Shown piece by piece: positions 35,994 to 42,780 of a stretch of DNA of 64,000 nucleotides; the stretch's first letter is position 1; every line of letters begins with the position of its first letter. Under the pieces are notes generated by a model. That model saw only the letters and a program-made list of their open reading frames with translations, was not told where the DNA came from and did no database searches. Source of the DNA: Chitinophaga terrae (ex Kim and Jung 2007). Its GTDB lineage: Bacteria > Bacteroidota > Bacteroidia > Chitinophagales > Chitinophagaceae. The DNA is taken from positions 48,113-112,112 of the forward strand of contig NZ_FNRL01000022.1 in assembly GCF_900107795.1 (NCBI RefSeq). The letters are read 5' to 3'. Position numbers and translations under genes: made by a program.

Positions 35994-36017
35994 TGCAGGA
36001 ATACCGTTGCTTTTCGC

Positions 36018-36052
36018 AAAGGCCTCCCATCACCCGATGAGAGGTCTTTTTT
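36018..36052 (+). terminator. Attenuator terminator 2, just before the EF-G gene
   Basis: AAAGGCCTCCCATC, loop ACCC, GATGAGAGGTC and a run of six T, ending 20 nt before the EF-G ATG. One mismatch lies in the stem. Its left arm resembles that of terminator 1 (GGCCTC then CATC). Confidence 0.85.
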
Positions 36053-36071
36053 AATCCCAACATTATTGTAT

Positions 36072-38141
36072 ATGAAACGCTTGACAGACTTCAGAAATAT
36101 AGGAATCATGGCCCATGTAGATGCAGGTAAGACCACGCTTACAGAACGCATGCTTTACTTCACCGGTTTTACGCATAAAATGGGAAATGTAGATGATGGC
36201 AATACCATTATGGATAGTGATCCGCAGGAAGAGAAACGGGGAATAACCATCTCTTCTGCCGCTATTACCACGCAATGGAAATACCGTGACAAGATATGGA
36301 CGATCAATATCATTGATACGCCGGGACACGTTGATTTCACCGCTGAAGTAGAACGATCGCTGCGGGTACTCGATGGAGCTGTTGCAGTATTCGACGCGCG
36401 TTCGGGCGTACAGCCGCAATCGGAAACCGTTTGGCGCCAGGCTGATAAATACAAGGTTCCGCGTATCGCGTTTGTCAATAAGCTGGACAGACAAGGAGCG
36501 GATTTTCTTAAAGTAGTGGCCGACATACGTCAACGGCTCAACGCTCCTGCGTTGCCTGTACAGTTGCCAATCGGAGCAGAAAATGATTTCGAAGGCGTCA
36601 TAGATCTTATCGGCATGCAGGCGCTCACCTGGAAAACGGAAGATGGCAGCAACTTTGAAACGACTCCGATACCGGCGCACCTGGAAGAAGCGGCAATCAA
36701 CGCCCGCCAAGAGCTACTGGAAACATTGGCGCTCCTGGATGAAGCGTTCTTCAACAGTTATGCAAATGATCCGGGCAGCATCACTGCGGGTGATATTCAG
36801 CGCGTCTTGCGCCAGGGAGTGATCGACCTGCAGATTGTGCCGGTACTTGCCGGCGCTGCGTATAAGAACAAGGGCATACAGCCTTTGCTGGATGCGGTAG
36901 CAGCTTACCTTCCGTCGCCCGCTGATATCGGTACCATTCAAGGTACGGAGCCTGGAACCGGCGACCCTGTCAGCTTAACAGCGGATGAAACAGCCCCGGC
37001 GGCGGCCCTGGCTTTCAAAGTGATAACAGACGACTATGTAGGAAAACTGACGCTTGTCAGGGTATACACAGGCACGCTCAGGAATGGCGACACCTTATTG
37101 AACAGCCGTACCGGTAAACAGGTAAGGATACCCCGTTTGATGCGTATCTACTCCGATAAATCCGAAAACGTTGAGTTGATAGCAGCTGGCGACATTGGCG
37201 CTATTGCGGGTTTGAAAGATGTAAAGACAGGCGATACATTAAGCGCTCCGGGCCGGCCAGTGCAACTGGAACAGATCGATTTCCCCGAACCGATGATAGG
37301 CATTGCGATAGAAGCCAGGTCGGCAAAAGACAACGACCGGTTGAGCGAAGCGCTGGCAAGGTTAACGGAAGAAGACCCTACCTTACATATAGCGGTTGAC
37401 GAGAGTACAGGGCAAACCATCCTGAAAGGAATGGGTGAATTGCACCTGGAAGTGAAACTGGAGAAACTGGCCACCCAATATCATCTTGAGATCAACAAGG
37501 GGGCGCCGCAGATTGCGTACCAGGAAACCTTTAAGGGCGCCGTAACGCACAGGGAGCTTTACAGGAAACAAAATGGCGGCTCGGGCAGTTTTGCCGACAT
37601 TACGTTTGAGTTATCGGCAGGCGAGAAACCAGGACTCGAATTCGTCAATGAGATCAAAGGCGGCGTTATCCCGAAAGAATTCATCCCTTCGGTAGCCAAA
37701 GGTTTCGAAAGCGCCATGCAAACCGGCGTCCTGGCCGGCTATCCTGTAAACAGCATGAAAGTAAGGTTGCTGGATGGCAAGATCCATAACAACGACTCTC
37801 ATGCGCAGGACTTTGAACTAGCCGCCATACTGGGCTTTAAGAACGTGGCGGCAAAAGCGTCGCCACAGTTGCTGGAACCCTGGATGAAAGTGGATGTAAC
37901 CTTACCAGAGGAATATACCGGCGCCGTGACCGGCGATCTTAACAAGAGAAGAGGGTTGATCCAGCATATGGAAGCCGACGGCAATACTCAACAGGTTTCC
38001 GCTTTGGTTCCGTTATCGGAGCTCTTCGGGTATATCACGGTGCTGCGTACACTGACTTCCGGCAGGGCCAGCGCCAGTATGACCTTTGAGGGATACCGGG
38101 AAGTACCTTCCGGGATTGCGGGGCAGGTGATCAATAGTTAA
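36072..38141 (+). CDS. fusA: Elongation factor G paralogue (stand-alone)
   Basis: The 689-residue protein (ATG at 36072) has the five EF-G domains. G motifs are intact: AHVDAGKTTLTE near 14-25, RGITISSAA, DTPGHVDFTAEVERSL near 83 and NKLDRQGAD near 135. Domain III has GMGELHLEV and domain IV has ELYRKQNGGSGSFADITFEL and EFIPSVAKGFESAM. The domain IV loop HNNDSHAQDFELAA and other sites differ from the main EF-G. The gene is not in a str operon (no rpsL/rpsG). It catalyses ribosome translocation or a specialised variant of it. Bacteroides thetaiotaomicron has an EF-G2 used in starvation; orthology is not tested. Tandem leader/terminator modules precede it. Confidence 0.9.
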   Translation: MKRLTDFRNIGIMAHVDAGKTTLTERMLYFTGFTHKMGNVDDGNTIMDSDPQEEKRGITISSAAITTQWKYRDKIWTINIIDTPGHVDFTAEVERSLRVLDGAVAVFDARSGVQPQSETVWRQADKYKVPRIAFVNKLDRQGADFLKVVADIRQRLNAPALPVQLPIGAENDFEGVIDLIGMQALTWKTEDGSNFETTPIPAHLEEAAINARQELLETLALLDEAFFNSYANDPGSITAGDIQRVLRQGVIDLQIVPVLAGAAYKNKGIQPLLDAVAAYLPSPADIGTIQGTEPGTGDPVSLTADETAPAAALAFKVITDDYVGKLTLVRVYTGTLRNGDTLLNSRTGKQVRIPRLMRIYSDKSENVELIAAGDIGAIAGLKDVKTGDTLSAPGRPVQLEQIDFPEPMIGIAIEARSAKDNDRLSEALARLTEEDPTLHIAVDESTGQTILKGMGELHLEVKLEKLATQYHLEINKGAPQIAYQETFKGAVTHRELYRKQNGGSGSFADITFELSAGEKPGLEFVNEIKGGVIPKEFIPSVAKGFESAMQTGVLAGYPVNSMKVRLLDGKIHNNDSHAQDFELAAILGFKNVAAKASPQLLEPWMKVDVTLPEEYTGAVTGDLNKRRGLIQHMEADGNTQQVSALVPLSELFGYITVLRTLTSGRASASMTFEGYREVPSGIAGQVINS

Positions 38142-38147
38142 AAAAAG

Positions 38148-38173
38148 AAAGGAGGCTTTATCGGCCTCCTTTT
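38148..38173. terminator. Bidirectional terminator between EF-G and MscS genes
   Basis: AAAGGAGGC, loop TTTATCG, GCCTCCTTT, with A-rich sequence on the left and T-rich on the right. It serves both convergent genes. Confidence 0.85.
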
Positions 38174-38177
38174 CTGA

Positions 38178-39002
38178 TTACATCAGGGATGCAGATTTAA
38201 GCTTTACTACAACCTGCGTTACCAGTTCATGCACCACCCGGTCGTAGGCATCCGGCATACTGCTGCTGACCCAGCATACCAGTCTTACCAGCGCTTTGTT
38301 GTTTACCCCGTCGATACCGGTAAACAAAACAGTTTTGGGTTTATCCGGCTGCACATCTTTCATCCCTTTTACGATATCCGTTATGATCCTTTCTGCATCA
38401 GCCAGCTGAACATTCATGGGGATCGCAAACGTGAGAACGATGCGGCGCATGGGGGTAAGGGAGTGATTGATGATGGGTTTCTGGAATACGTCTTTGTTGG
38501 GAATGATTACGTGCAAACCATCATCTGTTACCATGGTAGTGGAGCGGAGCTCTATTTCGCTGACAGTTCCCGTAAACCCGTTCGTTTCTATCACATGCCC
38601 TACTTCAAAAGGCTTTTTGAAAGTGATAAAGATGCCGGAGATAAAATTCGCGGTAAGGTCCTGGAAAGCAAAGCCCAGGGCTAAACCGATGATCCCCGCG
38701 CCTGCCAGCAGGGAGGTTACCGCTTTATCGAGCCGCAGCACATTGAGGGCTATAAACACCCCTATGAGCAGGAAGATGAGGTACACGATGCTGGCTACAA
38801 GGTTGGAAATGGCCGGGGCTTCCGATAACCTGTTTGAAAAGCTGTAGGTGATCTTCCTGATAAACCGTGCGATAAACAGGAAAAAAATAAATACCAGGAT
38901 AGCCACTACCAGGTTAGGCAGCATTTTCACGGCGGTATCCAGCCATCCGTGAAGTTTGTTGTAGATCATTTCCAGGTAACCGACCGGTTGATTCGACTCC
39001 AT
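38178..39002 (-). CDS. MscS-family small-conductance mechanosensitive channel
   Basis: The 274-residue protein has three membrane helices (MLPNLVVAILVFIFFLFIARFI, ISNLVASIVYLIFLLIGVFIALNV and the pore helix DKAVTSLLAGAGIIGLALGFAFQDLTANFISG). The last carries the Gly/Ala packing pattern of E. coli MscS TM3. The soluble domain follows with KPFEVGHVIETNGFTGTV and IPNKDVFQKPIINHS. It protects against hypo-osmotic shock. It matches classical MscS more closely than the copy at 5050 does. It converges on the EF-G gene across a shared terminator. Confidence 0.94.
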   Translation of the reverse strand: MESNQPVGYLEMIYNKLHGWLDTAVKMLPNLVVAILVFIFFLFIARFIRKITYSFSNRLSEAPAISNLVASIVYLIFLLIGVFIALNVLRLDKAVTSLLAGAGIIGLALGFAFQDLTANFISGIFITFKKPFEVGHVIETNGFTGTVSEIELRSTTMVTDDGLHVIIPNKDVFQKPIINHSLTPMRRIVLTFAIPMNVQLADAERIITDIVKGMKDVQPDKPKTVLFTGIDGVNNKALVRLVCWVSSSMPDAYDRVVHELVTQVVVKLKSASLM

Positions 39003-39071
39003 ATGATTATTTAATGGTTTACTATAGAATAATTTTCACAATGCAAGCAAGGAAAGCAACAACCTGCTGAC

Positions 39072-39281
39072 TTAATTTTTTTTGGATTTACCGGATGTTT
39101 TGCCGGCATTTTTTTCCTTCCCTGCAAAGTATTCGCGCGCTCTTTTCAGGCCTGTTGCGATAGCGATGCCTTCCTCCACTCCTTCTTCCAGCAATGCGTT
39201 TGCAATTTCAACAGCCTTATTCCGCAGCCTGACAGGCTGATTTTTATAAGATGGCGGATAATCTCCATTATACCAGGGCAT
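39072..39281 (-). CDS. Small YdaT-like hypothetical protein
   Basis: The 69-residue protein begins MPWYNGDYPPSYKNQP and continues AVEIANALLEEGVEEGIAIATGLKRA. This resembles the N-terminal segment of YdaT-type proteins (MPW..DYP...KN.....R.KAI.IANAL). The tail is Lys/Gly/Ser rich. Function is unknown. The remaining part of 39282-39708 holds a terminator, a tRNA and its promoter, and no other gene that I can see. Confidence 0.6.
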   Translation of the reverse strand: MPWYNGDYPPSYKNQPVRLRNKAVEIANALLEEGVEEGIAIATGLKRAREYFAGKEKNAGKTSGKSKKN

Positions 39282-39466
39282 ATAATTGAATTTCGGGGAT
39301 TACAAAATCTGCCGGCCCCGTCCCGGATGAGCTGAAACCACTGCCGGGGGAAGCCAGCTTGGGATAGTTTTCCAATAACCAAACCAAAGTGAAACACGGA
39401 TAGCGGTCTCAAAGTTTGTTTTGATGAAAAATTTTTATGGAGAAGATTATTGAGAAGATGATACAA

Positions 39467-39500
39467 AAAAAGGATTACTCTTTTAGAAAGTAATCCTTTT
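39467..39500. terminator. Terminator of tRNA-Arg copy 2
   Basis: AAAAGGATTACT pairs with AGTAATCCTTTT. On the minus strand it starts just after the tRNA 3' end and is followed by T-rich sequence. Confidence 0.8.
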
Positions 39501-39501
39501 G

Positions 39502-39575
39502 TGACCCTGTCAGGATTCAAACCTGAAACCTTTTGATCCGTAGTCAAATGCTCTATTCAGTTGAGCTACAAGGCC
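39502..39575 (-). tRNA. tRNA-Arg (ACG), copy 2
   Basis: All 74 nt are identical to copy 1 at 33049-33122: acceptor GGCCTTG/CAGGGTC, anticodon loop CTACGGA, T arm CAGGTTTGAATCCTG. Flanks differ, so this is a dispersed gene duplication and not a copied segment. No CCA is encoded. Confidence 0.95.
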
Positions 39576-39593
39576 GTTTCCCATTTGGGATTG

Positions 39594-39624
39594 CAAATGT
39601 AGGATATGTTTTCACTTAATCAAA
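39594..39624 (-). promoter_or_regulatory. tRNA-Arg copy 2 promoter (TTTG-N19-TACATTTG)
   Basis: TTTG, 19 nt and TACATTTG on the minus strand, 18 nt before the tRNA 5' end. The spacing is the same as at copies 1 and 3. Confidence 0.8.
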
Positions 39625-39708
39625 AAAAATTTCCTCTTTTTTTAAAATACTACCGCTGAAGGCTATACGTAATTCAACCCGGCTTCTGCCTGTAAGGGTC
39701 CTGCAACA

Positions 39709-40434
39709 TCATATTTTTTCAAGGTTTGTCTCATCGTCCGGCTGTTTGCCGGTCAATTCCTTTACCTGCCAGTATTCCAGGGCATCGGAGCGAAAAGAAT
39801 AAGTGAGCAGGTCGTACATATCCAGTTCTATGAGGTCGGGGTCTGTCCATTCTTCTGCCAGCCTGGGAGTGAACATCAGGGGCATCCGGCCCGCGAGTTC
39901 GCCGGTATTGTTGATCTGCCGGATAATATCGTTGGCTTCAACGGTAATGATGCCAAAGGTACCTCTTAGTTCCCCGGTTTCCATATCGGCAAAGGGGGCG
40001 TAGGTATACAGGCCTGCCATGAAAATGATATCCGTTTCTTTGCTTCTGAAATAATAGGGTATTTCACCTTGCTGGCGGTCCGGCGCATGAAACTCGAAAA
40101 AGCCGGTAACCGGGATCAGGCAACGGTTAGCAGAGATCCTGGACCAGTAACTTTTTACATCCAGCAGCTCTTCAGCTTTTATAAAGGCGTGAAGCCGCCG
40201 GCTTTCCGGTTCATCCCCGGGGTCTTCCAGGTAGCCAGGGAGGGCCGACCATTCCATCAATGCTATTTTATCCACGCCGCCTTCATGGTAGATGACGGGC
40301 CATTGGGGAAAAGAATCAGGTATTTGCTTATAAACTTTTTCGAAACCAATTCCACTGCCGGGCGCCTCATTTAATTCCGGTAAGGTATTCAGCAAACTTT
40401 TCCAATCTGCAGCAAAAGCAATTGCATAACACAT
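39709..40434 (-). CDS. SRAP-domain protein (YedK/HMCES family)
   Basis: The 241-residue protein begins MCYAIAF, so Cys2 becomes the N-terminal catalytic Cys once Met is removed. It shows the SRAP landmarks: NRCLIPVTGFFEFHAP near 105 (with the active-site Glu), TFGIITVEAND near 155 and AGRMPLMFTPRLAEEWTDPD near 180, where His is usual before RMP but Ala-Gly is seen here. Such proteins cross-link to abasic sites in single-stranded DNA and shield them. The change at the usual His-Arg-Met-Pro motif deserves checking. Confidence 0.88.
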   Translation of the reverse strand: MCYAIAFAADWKSLLNTLPELNEAPGSGIGFEKVYKQIPDSFPQWPVIYHEGGVDKIALMEWSALPGYLEDPGDEPESRRLHAFIKAEELLDVKSYWSRISANRCLIPVTGFFEFHAPDRQQGEIPYYFRSKETDIIFMAGLYTYAPFADMETGELRGTFGIITVEANDIIRQINNTGELAGRMPLMFTPRLAEEWTDPDLIELDMYDLLTYSFRSDALEYWQVKELTGKQPDDETNLEKI

Positions 40435-40455
40435 GTATTAACAGTTTTTCTTCGC

Positions 40456-40665
40456 TTAAAAAAAATACGACTCAATTTTTTGAGCCAGGCGGGACAAAAA
40501 TTCATTGGGGATATGATCGTGAGATGCTGATACCTTGCCTTCCTCATCTTTCGAAAACGATACATCATGATCACCGATCCTGGCCTTGTAAACAAGGATA
40601 CCATCCTTCAGATAAGGCGTGATGGTATATTCCTGCTCATCTATTATGATATGAAACGGGTCCAT
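40456..40665 (-). CDS. Small hypothetical protein
   Basis: The 69-residue protein reads as three beta strands then a helix: FHIIIDEQEYTITPYLKDG, VYKARIGDHDVSFSKDEEG and LSRLAQKIESYFF. It has no Cys, signal or membrane segment. I do not recognise it. It lies 21 nt before the SRAP gene on the same strand and may be co-transcribed. Confidence 0.55.
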   Translation of the reverse strand: MDPFHIIIDEQEYTITPYLKDGILVYKARIGDHDVSFSKDEEGKVSASHDHIPNEFLSRLAQKIESYFF

Positions 40666-40824
40666 AAAGCTTTCCGTTTATTTTGTAAATTGAATAACGG
40701 CGGATGATTACATTATGAAAAAACATTCTTTATATTTAAATAACAGTCATTACGCTCAAATATTTTTTTCAACTTTTTCCCTGTTTTTGCAACATTCTGT
40801 CGACTGACCGGTCTATTTACTTCA

Positions 40825-41439
40825 ATGAGTCAAACTGCCGCACATAACTTATCTGATCAGCTACTTGTAGAACAAGTACTAAAAGGAAATCAACAAGCGT
40901 TTGTCCTGGTAATCAGGCAAACGGAAGGTCTTGTTGCCCAGATAGTTTTAAAAATGGTGCGTATAACAGCAGACCGGCCTGACATTGTCCAGGATATTTA
41001 TCTGAAAGCCTACAAAAATCTGCCCAGTTTCCGTTTCAATTCCAAACTTTCGACCTGGATAGGGAAGATCGCCTACAATACCTGTCTGCATTACCTGGAA
41101 AAGAGGAAACTGGTTTTCCTGCCGGCCACCAGTGAAGAAAAGGAGCCAGAAGAGATTTTCGATAACCTTTCGTATAACCGGCAGGCATATAATGTAAATG
41201 AGGGAGAAAAGCGGTTGTCGTCCCGGGACCTGGGCGCAGCGTTAGGCGCCGCCATCAACAACTTGTCGCCTCCTATTTACCAGACGCTCATTACGCTGTA
41301 TCACCAGGAGGAAATGAGTTATGCGGAGATTGCGGAGATCACCTCTCTCCCCGAAGGCACAGTAAAGAATTACCTCTTCAGGGCCCGGAAGGCACTTAAA
41401 GAAAATCTGTTGTCGGACTATCAAAAAGAAGAATTATGA
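40825..41439 (+). CDS. ECF-type RNA polymerase sigma factor
   Basis: The 204-residue protein has region 2 with DIVQDIYLKAYKNLPSFRFNSKLSTWIGKIAYN in key parts (about 50-85) and region 4 with MSYAEIAEITSLPEGTVKNYLFRARKAL (about 165-195). Region 3 is absent, as in ECF sigmas. Its stop overlaps the ATG of the Zn-binding anti-sigma gene, the standard pairing. The downstream genes, ending in a TonB-dependent receptor, are likely part of its regulon or operon. Confidence 0.93.
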   Translation: MSQTAAHNLSDQLLVEQVLKGNQQAFVLVIRQTEGLVAQIVLKMVRITADRPDIVQDIYLKAYKNLPSFRFNSKLSTWIGKIAYNTCLHYLEKRKLVFLPATSEEKEPEEIFDNLSYNRQAYNVNEGEKRLSSRDLGAALGAAINNLSPPIYQTLITLYHQEEMSYAEIAEITSLPEGTVKNYLFRARKALKENLLSDYQKEEL

Positions 41440-41885
41440 AAAATCACCTTTCAGATAATGTTTTGCAGGCATTGGCGCTGGATCAGCAACAGGTGAATGA
41501 GGAAATGATTACCCACCTGGAACAATGTGACCGGTGCAGGGAAGCTTTGGCGAATTATCAACTGCTGTTCACTGCATTGAAAACAGTGGAGAAACCCAGC
41601 CTGGAAATAGATATCGAAGCATTGGTTATGCCGCAACTGCCCAAACCTGCGCCGGTACGGCAGCCGGTTGGCTGGGGCAATATATGGCTCGCTATTTTGG
41701 GAGTTGCCATTTTTTCTGTGCCCCTGTTTATTACTGGCCGCTTTATCCGCAACCTGTTTAAAGAGGTGCCCGTAATGATGCTCAGTATTATTCTCGTAGG
41801 CACATTGATCATAGTGGGCTTCCTGCTCCGTGAAATAATAAACAGTTATAAGGAAAGAAAACAGCTATTAAATTTTTATCAATAA
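41436..41885 (+). CDS. Putative membrane anti-sigma factor
   Basis: The 149-residue protein has HLEQCDRC near the N-terminus (His27, Cys31, Cys34), the HxxxCxxC of zinc anti-sigma domains. Two membrane helices follow (IWLAILGVAIFSVPLFITG near 80 and MLSIILVGTLIIVGFLL near 115). It should hold the ECF sigma at the membrane until a signal arrives. The ATG overlaps the sigma stop. Confidence 0.8.
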   Translation: MKNHLSDNVLQALALDQQQVNEEMITHLEQCDRCREALANYQLLFTALKTVEKPSLEIDIEALVMPQLPKPAPVRQPVGWGNIWLAILGVAIFSVPLFITGRFIRNLFKEVPVMMLSIILVGTLIIVGFLLREIINSYKERKQLLNFYQ

Positions 41886-41941
41886 GTGCAACATTATTTC
41901 TTGCCATCGGTCTAATAGTCTATACTCAAAAGATATTTTTT

Positions 41942-42367
41942 ATGAAACGTACTATCAGCATACTCACATTTTCGCTCCTCTCCTGTGCCGCAAAAGCACA
42001 GTCGAACACCTACCTGATGGGAGATAAAGAGATCTCATCAGAATTCATGAGAAGTATAATTATCATCACCATTCTTTTTATTTTTTCTTCTTTCATCCTG
42101 TCATTAATCCGGTTGATACTCGACAGCAGGTTAAAAAAACAAATGATAGAGAAAGGCGTTCCGCCGGAAGTGATCATCAACATGCTGCCAAGGAAAAATG
42201 AGCTGGGCACTACCATCAAGTGGTTCTGTCTTCTCACCGCGATTTCCGTTGGACTGCTGATCATCACCCTCTCCCTTCCGCTAGGCATTCATTCTGTTGT
42301 GATCATGGGTTTCTCTGTAGCCGGTGGTTTACTGGCTTATTACTTCTGGGCAAAGAAAACTGTTTAG
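41942..42367 (+). CDS. Membrane protein, DUF6249-like
   Basis: The 141-residue protein starts with a signal-like hydrophobic segment, then has a helix with IIIITILFIFSSFILSLIRLIL, the amphipathic LKKQMIEKGVPPEVI segment known from DUF6249-type proteins, and two more helices. Function unknown. It lies 56 nt after the anti-sigma gene and 2 nt before the next one, in the sigma operon. Confidence 0.65.
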   Translation: MKRTISILTFSLLSCAAKAQSNTYLMGDKEISSEFMRSIIIITILFIFSSFILSLIRLILDSRLKKQMIEKGVPPEVIINMLPRKNELGTTIKWFCLLTAISVGLLIITLSLPLGIHSVVIMGFSVAGGLLAYYFWAKKTV

Positions 42368-42369
42368 CC

Positions 42370-42759
42370 ATGAAAAAGATTTATATACTGGCAGCAGTCT
42401 GTTTTAGCGCGGTTGTACTAACAGCCTGGCAATTCCTGGAAAAACATATTATTACCCGGGGCATCAGGTACTCGGTTACCGATAACCGCACTACGCTTCG
42501 CATCAACGTGCAGTATGACAACGACAAAGCGGCCGCCCTTGAAAGATATATAGACAGCTGCTTTCAGCCCGTCAAAGTATTCGACGGCCAGCACGAAGTT
42601 GAAAAAGACATTGTAATTGCGCCTGCCGCTTCTTTTCATATCAACGCCTCAGAAGGCGCCTTTCACCTGACCGCCCGGAAAAAAGAGAACTCCCCTGCCA
42701 GCCTTGCACACATCAAGGAAGTATGCGGCGGCCTTAAAACTATCATCCTGGCTCAGTAG
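42370..42759 (+). CDS. Hypothetical exported or anchored protein in the sigma operon
   Basis: From the ATG at 42370 the protein has 129 residues; a longer reading that starts within the previous gene has no support. It begins with one hydrophobic helix (IYILAAVCFSAVVLTAWQFL) and continues with a soluble, mixed fold (RYSVTDNRTTLRINVQYDND). I do not recognise it. The gene spacing (2 nt before, 21 nt after) places it in the operon. Confidence 0.6.
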   Translation: MKKIYILAAVCFSAVVLTAWQFLEKHIITRGIRYSVTDNRTTLRINVQYDNDKAAALERYIDSCFQPVKVFDGQHEVEKDIVIAPAASFHINASEGAFHLTARKKENSPASLAHIKEVCGGLKTIILAQ

Positions 42760-42780
42760 AGCAACTCAAAACTTTACAAT

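Noticed and set aside
33049..39575. Two identical tRNA-Arg genes as possible ends (att sites) of an integrated element
   Set aside because: The whole tRNA genes, including promoters of the same architecture, are intact, and there is no integrase, relaxase or phage gene between them.
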